A stretch of 64,000 bases of DNA from Filimonas lacunae. Its GTDB lineage: Bacteria; Bacteroidota; Bacteroidia; Chitinophagales; Chitinophagaceae. Numbering within the stretch: position 1 is the stretch's first letter; each line of letters starts with the position of its first letter. Under the pieces are notes generated by a model. It was not told the origin of the DNA. It did no database searches and saw only the letters and a program-made list of their open reading frames with translations. Made by a program: the position numbers and the translations under genes. Location: the NCBI RefSeq assembly GCF_002355595.1, contig NZ_AP017422.1, positions 4,278,001 through 4,342,000 on the forward strand. Direction: 5' to 3'. Positions 1 through 9,143 of the stretch are shown piece by piece.

Positions 1-474
1 AAAGCCATCTACTACCAACGGATCGCTACCGAGCGATCTGTTCCCGAACAGGACGTGGTATACATAATTATAACTTCCAAGATTACCACTTAAAACAGTA
101 GTATTAGAAGAAGTCAGATCCCGTGTTCCCGTACTGCTTTCCGTGCCAGCAAAGTGACCGTATAGTTTTACATTGGGCACCAGGATAAATGATTTGAAAT
201 TGTCGACAGAAGAACTACCGCCTATCTTAGTTGTAGGGGTATAGGTACCCGCGGCCACCCATATTTCCTTCACTAAGCCGGGAGTAGTAGCGTTCACCAG
301 CCGGGCGCCTTCCAAAGCGGGGCCCAGTTCGGCTATGGCGTTACCCCAGCTACTGCCGGATAAATTGCCGGATCCGCCCTTTTTTACATACAGTACGCCA
401 TTGGCATCGGGCGTTTGAGCAAAACCGGCGGTGATAAATACACTTGATAATATATAGAGTAATAAATGTTTCAT
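1..474 (-). CDS. Secreted beta-helix/MBG-type giant adhesin, N-terminal part only (runs off the window)
   Basis: An open frame of 158 codons starts at the ATG at 474 and reaches the left edge without a stop. It begins with a signal peptide (MKHLLLYILSSVFITAGFAQ). The next residues, TPDANGVLYVKKGGSG, closely match residues 22-37 of the 2073-residue protein at 1789-8010. Similarity continues through SSWGNAIAELG, KEIWVAAGTYTP and VKLYGHFAGTE, which are typical of right-handed beta-helix, polymorphic-outer-membrane-type repeats. It lies 55 nt downstream of a porP/sprF gene, exactly as its paralogue does, so it is probably the type IX-secreted partner of that protein. Whether it also has MBG repeats and a gliding-type C-terminus cannot be seen here. 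Confidence 0.85.
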   Translation of the reverse strand, partial: MKHLLLYILSSVFITAGFAQTPDANGVLYVKKGGSGNLSGSSWGNAIAELGPALEGARLVNATTPGLVKEIWVAAGTYTPTTKIGGSSSVDNFKSFILVPNVKLYGHFAGTESSTGTRDLTSSNTTVLSGNLGSYNYVYHVLFGNRSLGSDPLVVDGF

Positions 475-529
475 TTGTAACAGCTTGGGTTATCAATTAA
501 AAGGGCTGGGAACAAGACAACGCCTGTTC

Positions 530-1540
530 TTAATAATTCACCACACCGCTTCCGGCGCTGGTGGGATTATGTACTTTGCCCATTTTCCACACAAACGATA
601 ATTCCAGGCTTTGCACGTTGGCGTAATTCTTCACCCCGGATTGCACAAAATCGTAGGTAAAACCACCTAACCAACGCTTAGCTTCCAGTCCGAAATAAGG
701 ATAAAAGGCGTCTCCAAAACGCTCCCATGCCCCCAGGTTTACACTACGCAGCAACTCATCGCCCACACTTATTTTATATACACCACCTAAGGTGTAAATG
801 CTGTTACCGCCCTGCATTTCGCCCAGTACGCTGATATGAATGGAATTATTCACCCCTGTTTTAAACCAGCCGCCCGCCTGCAAAGTGGTTTTGCGTGGCA
901 CGTTATACGTAGTGTTTTCATACACCCCTTCTTTGGGTTTGGCTGCATGAAACAAAGCTGCTCCGGCATTCAAACCATAGGTTTCGGTAGTATACCGGTA
1001 GGTAATACCCGCGCTTACATCCACATAATTGTTTTTGGCAATGGCAATGGCATCGTTTGCCGGTATATCGCGCTGGAAGCCCATGCTGCCCAGTTGCGAT
1101 TGAAACTTAAACCGGGTAGGATCGAGTATGCGGTTGGCATAAGTGCCCGTGAGCCCCGCTCCTATGGTGTGACGGCCTGCTTTATCCAACGTGATATGAT
1201 AAGCGGCCGTTAAAGAGAAATAGTTATTTTTTAAAATACCGCCGTTACTCTGATCGCTGATGACCATACCACCCAGGCCCCAATAGTTGCCTGCGTTGTC
1301 AGCAGAACCCAGCCTTTTTTCCAAAGCGGCAGTTACCGTGTAATATGGCTTAATAGATTCGCCCCACCACTGTGAGCGCATGTTAATACCACCCCGCCAG
1401 TCCTCTATACCCTGACCTGCTAATGCCGGGTTTAGTGACATAGGAGAAGTAAAATACTGTGAAAAGTGTGGGTCTTGCGCCATCAGGGCTGAGCTGAGGA
1501 GAAGGGTGCACCACAAAAGCCTGAACTTTCGTTGTTTCAT
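530..1540 (-). CDS. PorP/SprF family type IX secretion outer-membrane protein (copy 1)
   Basis: 336 residues from the ATG at 1540. An upstream in-frame ATG at 1552 exists, but the 1540 start matches the paralogue at 8070-9080 and gives a clean signal peptide (MKQRKFRLL...SSALMAQ). The mature start DPHFSQYFTSPMSLNPALAG is the hallmark of the PorP/SprF family, a predicted 14-strand outer-membrane barrel. SprF-like members are needed to export proteins with type B (gliding) C-terminal domains through the type IX secretion system. The two copies in this window are nearly identical along the whole barrel and differ mainly in the last ~10 residues after KMGK. It is followed 55 nt later by a giant adhesin gene, probably co-transcribed. 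Function is by family; the substrate pairing is inferred from position. Confidence 0.92.
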   Translation of the reverse strand: MKQRKFRLLWCTLLLSSALMAQDPHFSQYFTSPMSLNPALAGQGIEDWRGGINMRSQWWGESIKPYYTVTAALEKRLGSADNAGNYWGLGGMVISDQSNGGILKNNYFSLTAAYHITLDKAGRHTIGAGLTGTYANRILDPTRFKFQSQLGSMGFQRDIPANDAIAIAKNNYVDVSAGITYRYTTETYGLNAGAALFHAAKPKEGVYENTTYNVPRKTTLQAGGWFKTGVNNSIHISVLGEMQGGNSIYTLGGVYKISVGDELLRSVNLGAWERFGDAFYPYFGLEAKRWLGGFTYDFVQSGVKNYANVQSLELSFVWKMGKVHNPTSAGSGVVNY

Positions 1541-1608
1541 TGAGTTGTACATTTTTTAAAAGCAGAATCAAGTTGAATTAGGGTGGTGCAACTCACAGGC
1601 AAAGCGGC

Positions 1609-1670
1609 GCAATTTAATGCATATAGGCGTACTTTTCGAATGACTACAGGAAAATACCTGTTTTCCGGTA
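1609..1670 (-). promoter_or_regulatory. Putative promoter/upstream region of porP copy 1, with palindrome
   Basis: This stretch matches the region upstream of porP copy 2 (9144-9204). The match covers a palindrome-like TACCTGTTTTCCGGTA at 1655-1670 (one mismatched pair), a TTCGAA at about 1635, and the sequence just upstream of the leader. The -7 element is weaker than in copy 2: TTAAATTGCG replaces TTAACTTTGCG on the minus strand. The distance from palindrome to -7 region is the same in both copies, about 49 bp. Confidence 0.5.
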
Positions 1671-1726
1671 TAAAAAGCTAAGCCTCCTCCTTTCTTACAA
1701 TCCTTCCGGAAATGGTTAGTGTATAT

Positions 1727-1770
1727 AAAAAAGAAGCTGTTTCCTTTTTGATTAGGAAACAGCTTCTTTT
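1727..1770 (-). terminator. Terminator of the 2073-residue adhesin gene
   Basis: A perfect 16-bp inverted repeat (AAAAGAAGCTGTTTCC at 1729-1744 with GGAAACAGCTTCTTTT at 1755-1770) encloses a 10-nt loop. On the minus strand it ends in a T-run. It lies 18 nt past the stop codon at 1789 and separates the two porP-adhesin cassettes. Confidence 0.85.
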
Positions 1771-1788
1771 ATCCTTACATCATTCAAA

Positions 1789-4700
1789 CTATCGGAGCAA
1801 CGTAACAGAACCTTGCCTGTGGAAGACATTACCATTGGCATCCACAGCTTCTGCCGCCCACACATAGGTAGCCAGCGGTTGCAGTTCGCCATTCACACGG
1901 CCATCCCATCCCTGTGCAGGATCAGATGATTCAAATACCTTTTTACCCCAGCGATTAAATACGCGGAAAAAACGCAATTGGATATTACCCCGCAGGTTGG
2001 CAAGTAACAGATCGTTTTGTCCATCGCCGTTAGGAGTAAACACATTGGGAACTAATACATCATTGGCAATAAAAGCAGTTACCAGCAAAGTATCAACTGT
2101 AACACAACCAGACGGGAAATCCATTTGTATGGAGTATTCCTGGTTTTCCTTCACTGTAACTACAGGATTGTAAATAGCTGTGTTAGACAAGCCAGTACCT
2201 GGCAACCAGGTATAGCTGGCATTGGTGAAAGAACGTGCAGCCAACTGTGTAGGCAAGTAAGCAGTGGTGTTTACCGTTGCCAAACGTACAGGAGCAACAG
2301 AAGCTTCTATAGCTATGTTTTTAGTAACCGTAGTTGCCAATACAGGACATGCTGTTGGTATTATTGTTAAGGCGGCAGTATAATTACCTGCCGCAGCATA
2401 AGTAAACTGTGTATTAGCGGCTGTGCTGGTTTGCCCATCACCACTATTCCACGTGTAGGTTACCGTTCCGCTGGTGCTCGCATCCGATGCATTGGTAAAG
2501 GCAACCGGTGTACCCGCACACCAGGTATCAAAGCTGAACGCTGGTGAGGGAGCCAGTAAACGGATAAGGGTAATGCTGTTGGTTGCGCTGTTTACACAAC
2601 CGTACATGTCTGTGATTTTTGCGGTATAAGAACCCGTTTTTGCAGCATCCAGCTGAGCAGTAGATTGACCCGTAATTACTAAATTATCCAGATACCATTC
2701 GTAAGTGTAATTACCCGAGGCGGTTAATGTCAGTGTATCGTTGCTTCCACACAGTACCGTACCTTCTACGGCACTGATAGTGCTTACCGGCAACGCATGA
2801 ACCGTTAAGGTGCCATTGGCATAAGAAATAGTGTAGTTATCACCTGCAGCACCCGATGGCTCAATAGTGTAACCACCTGCTACCGACTGAGCATTGGCAA
2901 TGCTGGCAGCGGTTGCTTCTGATACAAGCACGGCTTTGGTTTCATTATTTACAAAACCATTGTAACTGATGCGGAACACCGGGTTGGTGATACCATAACA
3001 GCGGGCGGTATCATTGGCGGTTGCCATCAAAGCGGCTTTGTTTACTGTAAGCTTACCATTTGTATAGCTGATACTATAGTTATCTGCGTTTAAACCGGAA
3101 GGAATGATGGCATAGTCGCCACTGTTTACAGATCCCTGTGCCGAACCGCCGTAGCTGACAGTACCGGTTAACACAGTAGCGTCTTCGTTATTTACAAAAC
3201 CAGAATAGGTTACTCCATTGCCATTGTTAAAGGTAAGGCCATCGTAAGTTTTTACCGTATCGCGGGCAGTTACCTCTAAAACCGCCTTATTGATAGTAAG
3301 CGTACCATCAGCATAAACGATGCTATAGTTTTCAGCCACCAGTCCACCGGGCACAATCGTATATGTGTTTACGTTGGTAGCACCTTGTGATGTGCCGGTG
3401 TAAGTAACTGCGCCGGTTAAAGCGGCGGTAGAGTCTTCATTGTTTACAAAACCACTGTAGCTAACACCGTTGCCGTTGCTGAATGTCACTCCATCATATA
3501 CTTTAGTACTGTCTTTAGCTGTAACAGTTAAAGCAGCTTTGCCCACGGTTAAAGTACCTTTTGCATAAGTGATAGCATAGTTGGCGGCTGATAATCCACC
3601 GGGTATGATATCGTAGCTGTTTACGTTAATGGCTCCCTGCGAGTTACCGTTATAGAATACCGCTCCGGTTAAAGCAGCAGTGGAATCTTCGCTATGTACA
3701 AAACCACTGTAGACAAGGCCGTTGCCACCAGCAAACGCATTACCATCGTATACTTTGGCAGAATCGGTTGCGGTGATGGTTAAAGCAGCTTTATCAATGG
3801 TTAAAGTATCGTTGACATAGCTGATATCGTAGTTACCCGAAGTATAGCCACCCGGTGTAATGACATATTTTCCAGCATTTACGGCATTTTGAGAAGTACC
3901 GGAATAACTTAAAGTGCCCCCTAATACAGAGGCATTATCGCCTGTGGCAAAACCGGTATAGTTTACTCCATTACCACCGGTAAAGGCTGTGCCATCATAT
4001 GTTTTAGTAGAATCTTTAGCAGTAACGGTTAATCCTGCTTTGTTAATATCCAGGCTGCCACTATGATAAGTGATGCTATAGTTGGCGGCAGTTAAACCAG
4101 CAGGGATAATGGTATAATTACCACTATTTACAGCACCTTGTGAAGTGCCACTGTAGGTTACTGCACCGGCTAAAGCGGCAGCAGAATCTTCATTATTTAC
4201 AAAACCACTGTAGGTAACGCCATTACCATTGCTAAATGCAGCGCCATTATACGTTTTTACCGAATCACGGGCGGTAACGTCCAATGGTGCCTTGGTAATA
4301 GAAAGCGCTCCATTAGCAAAGGTGATGGTATAGTTATTGGCCACCAATCCACCAGGAATAATGGTATATGTGTTTACGTTTTTAGACCCTTGTGAAGTAC
4401 CAGCGTAAGTAATCGCACCGGTTAAAGCAGCAGTAGAATCTTCATTATTTACAAAACCACTGTAGCTAACACCATTCCCATTGCTAAAGGCCAGGCCATC
4501 ATACACTTTAGTGCTGTCTTTGGCTGTAATAGTTAAAGCAGCTTTGCCCACGGTTAAAGTACCTTTTGCATAAGTGATAGCATAATTGGTAGCAGACAAT
4601 CCACCCGGTATAATGTCGTAGCTGCCAGCATTGATGGCTCCCTGCGAATTACCGGTATAGGTTACCAGGCCTTTTAATACCTGTGTAGAATCTTCGCTAT

Positions 4701-7700
4701 TTACAAAGCCTGTGTAAGCAAGGCCATTGCCACCGGTAAAAGCGCCCCCATCATAGGTTTTGATAAAATCATTAGCAGTGACTGTTAAGGGGGCTTTTGT
4801 AATAGTAAGATTATTACTATAAAAAGTAATGTTATAATTGGCAGCAGTCAATCCTGAAGGTGTAAGGGAATATGGTCCATAATTAATAGCCCCTTGCGAA
4901 GTGCCGCTGTATATTAACGCCCCGGTTAAAGCAGCTGTGGAATCTTCATTGTTCACGAATCCACTATAGGTTACACCGTTGCCACCACTGAAGGCAATAC
5001 CGTCATAAGTTTTTACCAGAGAACTGGCAGTAATGCTCAACGCCGCCTTGTTGACAGTAAGCATTCCTGACTGGTAGGTGATAGTATAATTCTGTGCTGT
5101 TAAATTACCTGGCGTAATAACATATGTGCCTGCATTTTTAGCACCTTGCGCCGATCCGGTATATGTTACTGTACCAGCTAGTGCCTGTGTAGCATCTTCA
5201 TTATTGACAAACCCGTTATAAGTAATCCCATTCCCTCCGCTGAAAGTGGCACCACTATATACAAAGGCAGTATCTACGGCGGTAACCGTTAAAGCCGCTT
5301 TGTTAACAGTAACTGTAAAAGTAGCATTGGTAGCCGCTGCATATGTGGCATTACCTGCCTGGCTGGCTGTAATGGTTGCTACGCCTGCCTTTTTAATAGT
5401 GAGTTTAGATTTATTACCATCAGCAGCATCTATAAATGGTTGCACAATGCTGTTATCAGAAGATTGCAGCGTTACCGCCAGTCCTGACGAAGCAAAAGCC
5501 ACTGGCGCAAAAGCAGTATCACCATAGGTTTTTACAGTATCCGCTACCGTAATGTATTGTCCTGGCAGACCCTGGTGTTCCAATGCTCCCAAATCAATGT
5601 TACCACCCGATGCATAATTATATATGCGTGCATTTCCTGCCAGGTCGATAGTTGCAGCATCTACACCGGCATACAAGGCATTGCTGCCTTTATTCATTAC
5701 AGGACTTATACTTTGCAATGCATAATTACCCGCAGTAGAAGGTGCATTAGCATATGGGGCGGGTGTAACAAATAAGGGGTCTGTTGCACCATCTATAATA
5801 TTATTAGCAGCATCTGCATTTATTCCCTGCACCAGGCTATAAACAACAGTGTTGGGATCAGAACCGCCTGTGCTGATAATACCATGACTATTACCATACA
5901 CAATACTATTTGTTACAGCAATGTTGGCTGATTGCGTATAAATAACGCCATTAAAGCTGGAGTTGCCGCTGATTACCGAATTGAGAAAAGAAACAGTATT
6001 ACCCGTGTTACTGGCTATAACTGCAGCACCTCCGTTAACGTCGGCCTTATTACCCGTAATCTGTACGTTTTTAAATACAGGAGCAACAGAGGATGTCAGA
6101 TACATGGCACCGCCATTCACTAAAGCACGGTTGCCACTAAATATCACCCTGTCAAAAACAGAGTTATTGCCGGAATGCACGAAAATGGCGCCGCCATAGT
6201 TGGCAGTATTATTTTTAAATACCACATCCTGAATGGAAGAATTGACTCCCAGGTATAACATAAGCGCCCCTCCATTGGTGGCTGTGTTGGATATAAATTC
6301 AATATTGGCCAATACCGGAGAAGTTGATACCAATTGCATTGCACCACCATAAGCTCCGAGTAACCCAGTACCATTTACTGTTAAGTTCCCATACCTGTTG
6401 GCATTTCCTTCAGTAATAGTAAAACCATTCAGTTCGGCAGAGCCTGCTGCACTTACCATAGCTACTACGTGATAAACATTGTCTGTATTAGAGTTAGGCG
6501 TACCCAGGTCGCCACTTAAAATACTTTTATTGCCGGTAAGCGAAAGATTGCGGTTAGCCAGAGACGTTTCTGATCCGGCAAAGCCTCCGTATATTTTTAC
6601 ATCCTGCAACAGCAGAAAAGTTTTATCCCTGCTATCTGCAGAAGTAACGGGAGTATATTGCGGATAATAGGTGCCGCCTGCTACCCATATCTGTTTTACC
6701 TTACCTGCAACAACAGCATTAATGTCCCTGGCATCATTTAATGCATCACCGAGTTCGCCCATAGCGTTTGCCCAGCTATCGCCTGCACCTGTGGCCCCCT
6801 TTTTTACATATATAATACCATCGGCATTAATGCCCCTGCCTTCAATGGCCCCCATATCAATAACACCACCTGACGCATAATTATATACCCGAACGCCACC
6901 TGCCAGATCGGTAGTAAAGGCACTAACCCCTGCATATAAGCTGTTGCTGCCCATATCTATCACTGGGCTGTATTTTTGAAGCGAATAATCACCATTAGTG
7001 AAAGGAGCGGAACTGTAAGAAGGTGCATTTACAAAATAAGGATTAGTACCCGCCATGTTGTGATTAGTGGCATTTGCCGCACCTCCTTGCAACATACTGT
7101 ATTGCATAGTGTAACTTCCACTGATAGTCCATACAGGCTGTGAACTTCCATTACCATAAATAATACTGTTGTAGAATAAAGGGGTAGCACTGGATAACGC
7201 AAAAGCACCTCCCCAACCTGCTGCGTTATTACCAGCGAGGACCACATTGGTAAATACTGGTGAAGAAGAATAAGCAAACATCGCCCCTCCATTACCCGTA
7301 CCGGAAATATCGGCAGTATTACCGCTGATGATACTGTTGGTAATACTAGGATTAGAACTGTACCCCATATATACGCCTGCCCCGGCAGTAGCTTTATTGC
7401 CACAAATAATTACATTGCTGATAGCAGGTGAAGAGGCATGAAAAACGAAACCTCCACCGGCAATCCGCATCACTGCATTGCCGTTGATGGTTAAGGTATT
7501 GGTTTCGCTGCCCGTTGTCGTACATCCCTTCATAATGGTAACACCATCTACCACTGCTGTACCCATATCACCGGAAGCTATAAGTACGTGATAAGCATTA
7601 TCTGTGTAATCGTCAGCCGTACCAAAATCACCGCTTAATATCGTTTTATTACTGGTGAGCGACAAGCTACGGTTGGTCAATGAAGTTTCTGTTCCGGTAA

Positions 7701-8010
7701 AACCACCATACAATTTCACATCTTTCACCAAAACAAAAGCCTTGTCCCTGTTATCCGTGCTGGCAAAATCAGCAGCATATAAAGGATAGTAGGTGCCCCC
7801 GGCTACCCATATTTGTTTGACGGTACCTGCGGTAGCATCCTTCGCAGCTTTTAAAGCATCGGCCAGTTCGCTTAAAGCATTGCCCCAGCTGCTGCCATTG
7901 CCGCCGACCCCTTTTTTAACATATAAAATACCATTGACATCAGGAGTTTGGGAATAGGAAACCTGAAGAAAGGCAAAACAGAAAACAACAATGTATATAA
8001 AATTCTTCAT
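1789..8010 (-). CDS. Giant secreted adhesin: two beta-helix domains, ten MBG repeats, Ig/PKD-like domains, gliding-type C-terminal domain
   Basis: 2073 residues. Order of parts: signal peptide (1-20, ending VSYSQ); a right-handed beta-helix domain (about 24-390) rich in short N-x-A-x-x-G-G-A motifs; a second copy (about 397-815) that restarts with NADGIIYVKKGATG; a linker; ten MBG-type repeats of about 84 residues (about 905-1737), each with KTYDG, GNGV-YSGFVNNED, TSQGA and NY-ITY motifs; an Ig-like segment (about 1740-1815); a PKD-like segment (about 1818-1905, YTWNSGDGQTS); and a terminal domain (about 1983-2073) with NVFTPNGDGQNDLL and FNRWGKKVFES. The last is the gliding-motility/type B C-terminal domain, which is known to send proteins through the type IX secretion system with a SprF-like helper. 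The porP/sprF gene 59 nt upstream fits that role. A surface-attachment function is inferred. Confidence 0.9.
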   Translation of the reverse strand: MKNFIYIVVFCFAFLQVSYSQTPDVNGILYVKKGVGGNGSSWGNALSELADALKAAKDATAGTVKQIWVAGGTYYPLYAADFASTDNRDKAFVLVKDVKLYGGFTGTETSLTNRSLSLTSNKTILSGDFGTADDYTDNAYHVLIASGDMGTAVVDGVTIMKGCTTTGSETNTLTINGNAVMRIAGGGFVFHASSPAISNVIICGNKATAGAGVYMGYSSNPSITNSIISGNTADISGTGNGGAMFAYSSSPVFTNVVLAGNNAAGWGGAFALSSATPLFYNSIIYGNGSSQPVWTISGSYTMQYSMLQGGAANATNHNMAGTNPYFVNAPSYSSAPFTNGDYSLQKYSPVIDMGSNSLYAGVSAFTTDLAGGVRVYNYASGGVIDMGAIEGRGINADGIIYVKKGATGAGDSWANAMGELGDALNDARDINAVVAGKVKQIWVAGGTYYPQYTPVTSADSRDKTFLLLQDVKIYGGFAGSETSLANRNLSLTGNKSILSGDLGTPNSNTDNVYHVVAMVSAAGSAELNGFTITEGNANRYGNLTVNGTGLLGAYGGAMQLVSTSPVLANIEFISNTATNGGALMLYLGVNSSIQDVVFKNNTANYGGAIFVHSGNNSVFDRVIFSGNRALVNGGAMYLTSSVAPVFKNVQITGNKADVNGGAAVIASNTGNTVSFLNSVISGNSSFNGVIYTQSANIAVTNSIVYGNSHGIISTGGSDPNTVVYSLVQGINADAANNIIDGATDPLFVTPAPYANAPSTAGNYALQSISPVMNKGSNALYAGVDAATIDLAGNARIYNYASGGNIDLGALEHQGLPGQYITVADTVKTYGDTAFAPVAFASSGLAVTLQSSDNSIVQPFIDAADGNKSKLTIKKAGVATITASQAGNATYAAATNATFTVTVNKAALTVTAVDTAFVYSGATFSGGNGITYNGFVNNEDATQALAGTVTYTGSAQGAKNAGTYVITPGNLTAQNYTITYQSGMLTVNKAALSITASSLVKTYDGIAFSGGNGVTYSGFVNNEDSTAALTGALIYSGTSQGAINYGPYSLTPSGLTAANYNITFYSNNLTITKAPLTVTANDFIKTYDGGAFTGGNGLAYTGFVNSEDSTQVLKGLVTYTGNSQGAINAGSYDIIPGGLSATNYAITYAKGTLTVGKAALTITAKDSTKVYDGLAFSNGNGVSYSGFVNNEDSTAALTGAITYAGTSQGSKNVNTYTIIPGGLVANNYTITFANGALSITKAPLDVTARDSVKTYNGAAFSNGNGVTYSGFVNNEDSAAALAGAVTYSGTSQGAVNSGNYTIIPAGLTAANYSITYHSGSLDINKAGLTVTAKDSTKTYDGTAFTGGNGVNYTGFATGDNASVLGGTLSYSGTSQNAVNAGKYVITPGGYTSGNYDISYVNDTLTIDKAALTITATDSAKVYDGNAFAGGNGLVYSGFVHSEDSTAALTGAVFYNGNSQGAINVNSYDIIPGGLSAANYAITYAKGTLTVGKAALTVTAKDSTKVYDGVTFSNGNGVSYSGFVNNEDSTAALTGAVTYTGTSQGATNVNTYTIVPGGLVAENYSIVYADGTLTINKAVLEVTARDTVKTYDGLTFNNGNGVTYSGFVNNEDATVLTGTVSYGGSAQGSVNSGDYAIIPSGLNADNYSISYTNGKLTVNKAALMATANDTARCYGITNPVFRISYNGFVNNETKAVLVSEATAASIANAQSVAGGYTIEPSGAAGDNYTISYANGTLTVHALPVSTISAVEGTVLCGSNDTLTLTASGNYTYEWYLDNLVITGQSTAQLDAAKTGSYTAKITDMYGCVNSATNSITLIRLLAPSPAFSFDTWCAGTPVAFTNASDASTSGTVTYTWNSGDGQTSTAANTQFTYAAAGNYTAALTIIPTACPVLATTVTKNIAIEASVAPVRLATVNTTAYLPTQLAARSFTNASYTWLPGTGLSNTAIYNPVVTVKENQEYSIQMDFPSGCVTVDTLLVTAFIANDVLVPNVFTPNGDGQNDLLLANLRGNIQLRFFRVFNRWGKKVFESSDPAQGWDGRVNGELQPLATYVWAAEAVDANGNVFHRQGSVTLLR
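2797..5297 (-). repeat. Ten tandem ~252-bp MBG-encoding repeats with a 1005-bp higher-order period
   Basis: Unit starts on the minus strand fall near 5297, 5046, 4794, 4542, 4291, 4039, 3789, 3537, 3286 and 3035. Units 3, 4 and 5 are most like units 7, 8 and 9 respectively. For example, the string gcccacggttaaagtacctt occurs at 3541 and again at 4546, exactly 1005 bp apart. Unit 10 is divergent and lacks the GGNG segment. The repeats are coding and in frame. Confidence 0.9.
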
Positions 8011-8069
8011 TACTTATTTGTACTTAGGTAGAGGTTAAATAGCATTATGGGAATGAGAAACTGTATGGG

Positions 8070-9080
8070 TTAATAAAGAAACCCGGCGGAAGATGCATTG
8101 CTTCCAGTCCCCGCCTTACCCATTTTCCATACAAACGACAATTCCAGGCTTTGCACGCTGGCATAATTTTTAACTCCAGACTGTACAAAATCATAGGTAA
8201 AACCACCCAGCCAGCGCTGACCTTCCAATCCGAAATAAGGATAAAAGGCATCTCCGAAACGTTCCCATGCACCCAGGTTTACACTACGCAACAGTTCGTC
8301 ACCTACACTCAATTTATATACACCGCCAATAGTGTAAATGCTGTTGCCGCCCTGCATTTCGCCCAGCGCGCTGATATGAATGGAATTATTCACCCCTGCT
8401 TTAAACCAGCCACCAGCCTGCAAAGTAGTTTTGCGTGGCACCTGATAAGTAGTGTTTTCATATACTCCTTCTTTAGGTTTGGCGACATGAAACAAAGCAG
8501 CCCCGGCATGTAAACCATAAGTTTCGGTGGCATATTGATAAGACAGACCGGCACTTACATCGAAATAATTGTTTTTGGCAATAGCAATAGGGTCGTTAGC
8601 TGGTATATCGCGTTGAAAGCCCATGCTACCCAATTGCGACTGAAACTTAAACCGGGTAGGATCCAGTATACGATTAGCATAGGTACCGGTAAGTCCTGCT
8701 GCCAAAGCGTGACGCCCTGCTTTATCTAAGGTGATATGATAAGCGGCTGTTAAAGAGAAGTAATTATTCTTGAGAATACCTCCATTAGACTGATCACTGA
8801 TAACCATTCCACCTATACCCCAATAGTTGCCTTTGCTTTCCCGCGATCCCAGTCTTTTTTCCAGAGCGGCGGTTACCGTGTAATAAGGTTTCACCGACTC
8901 TCCCCACCACTGCGAACGCATATTAATGCTACCCCGCCAGTCCTCTACAGACTTACCTGTTAAAGCAGGATTTACCGACATGGGGGAAGTAAAATACTGG
9001 GAAAAATGTGGGTCTTGCGCCATCAGAGCTGAACTGAGGCTAAGGATGCACCCCAAAAGCATACACTTTCGTTGAATCAT
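8070..9080 (-). CDS. PorP/SprF family type IX secretion outer-membrane protein (copy 2)
   Basis: 336 residues from the ATG at 9080. A longer in-frame reading from 9158 is rejected because that ATG lies upstream of the predicted -7 element (9144-9151). The signal peptide ends SSALMAQ and the mature protein begins DPHFSQYFTSPMSVNPALTG, as in copy 1. The body is almost the same as copy 1 through SFVWKMGK, after which the tails differ. It is the first gene of the cassette whose second gene (59 nt downstream) encodes the 2073-residue adhesin with a gliding-type C-terminal domain. SprF-like proteins are known partners for export of such substrates, so each copy probably serves its own neighbour. 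Specificity of pairing is inference. Confidence 0.93.
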   Translation of the reverse strand: MIQRKCMLLGCILSLSSALMAQDPHFSQYFTSPMSVNPALTGKSVEDWRGSINMRSQWWGESVKPYYTVTAALEKRLGSRESKGNYWGIGGMVISDQSNGGILKNNYFSLTAAYHITLDKAGRHALAAGLTGTYANRILDPTRFKFQSQLGSMGFQRDIPANDPIAIAKNNYFDVSAGLSYQYATETYGLHAGAALFHVAKPKEGVYENTTYQVPRKTTLQAGGWFKAGVNNSIHISALGEMQGGNSIYTIGGVYKLSVGDELLRSVNLGAWERFGDAFYPYFGLEGQRWLGGFTYDFVQSGVKNYASVQSLELSFVWKMGKAGTGSNASSAGFLY

Positions 9081-9143
9081 TGGATTGGTCAATTTTTTAA
9101 AGGCTGTGAAAAGTATGTGGAGTAGATCATAGGCGAAGCGGCG

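Noticed and set aside
836-1213. 125-codon plus-strand frame opposite porP copy 1
   Set aside because: A similar frame occurs opposite porP copy 2, because the barrel genes are near identical. It is a shadow of the real minus-strand gene.
2797-5297. Possible CRISPR-like regular repeats
   Set aside because: The period is about 252 bp, the repeats are coding and in frame, and there are no short repeats with unique spacers or cas genes.
5246-5527. 93-codon plus-strand frame inside the adhesin gene, Val/Ala-rich and signal-peptide-like
   Set aside because: It is antisense to a clear linker and MBG region, and low-complexity repeats of this gene produce such frames on the other strand.
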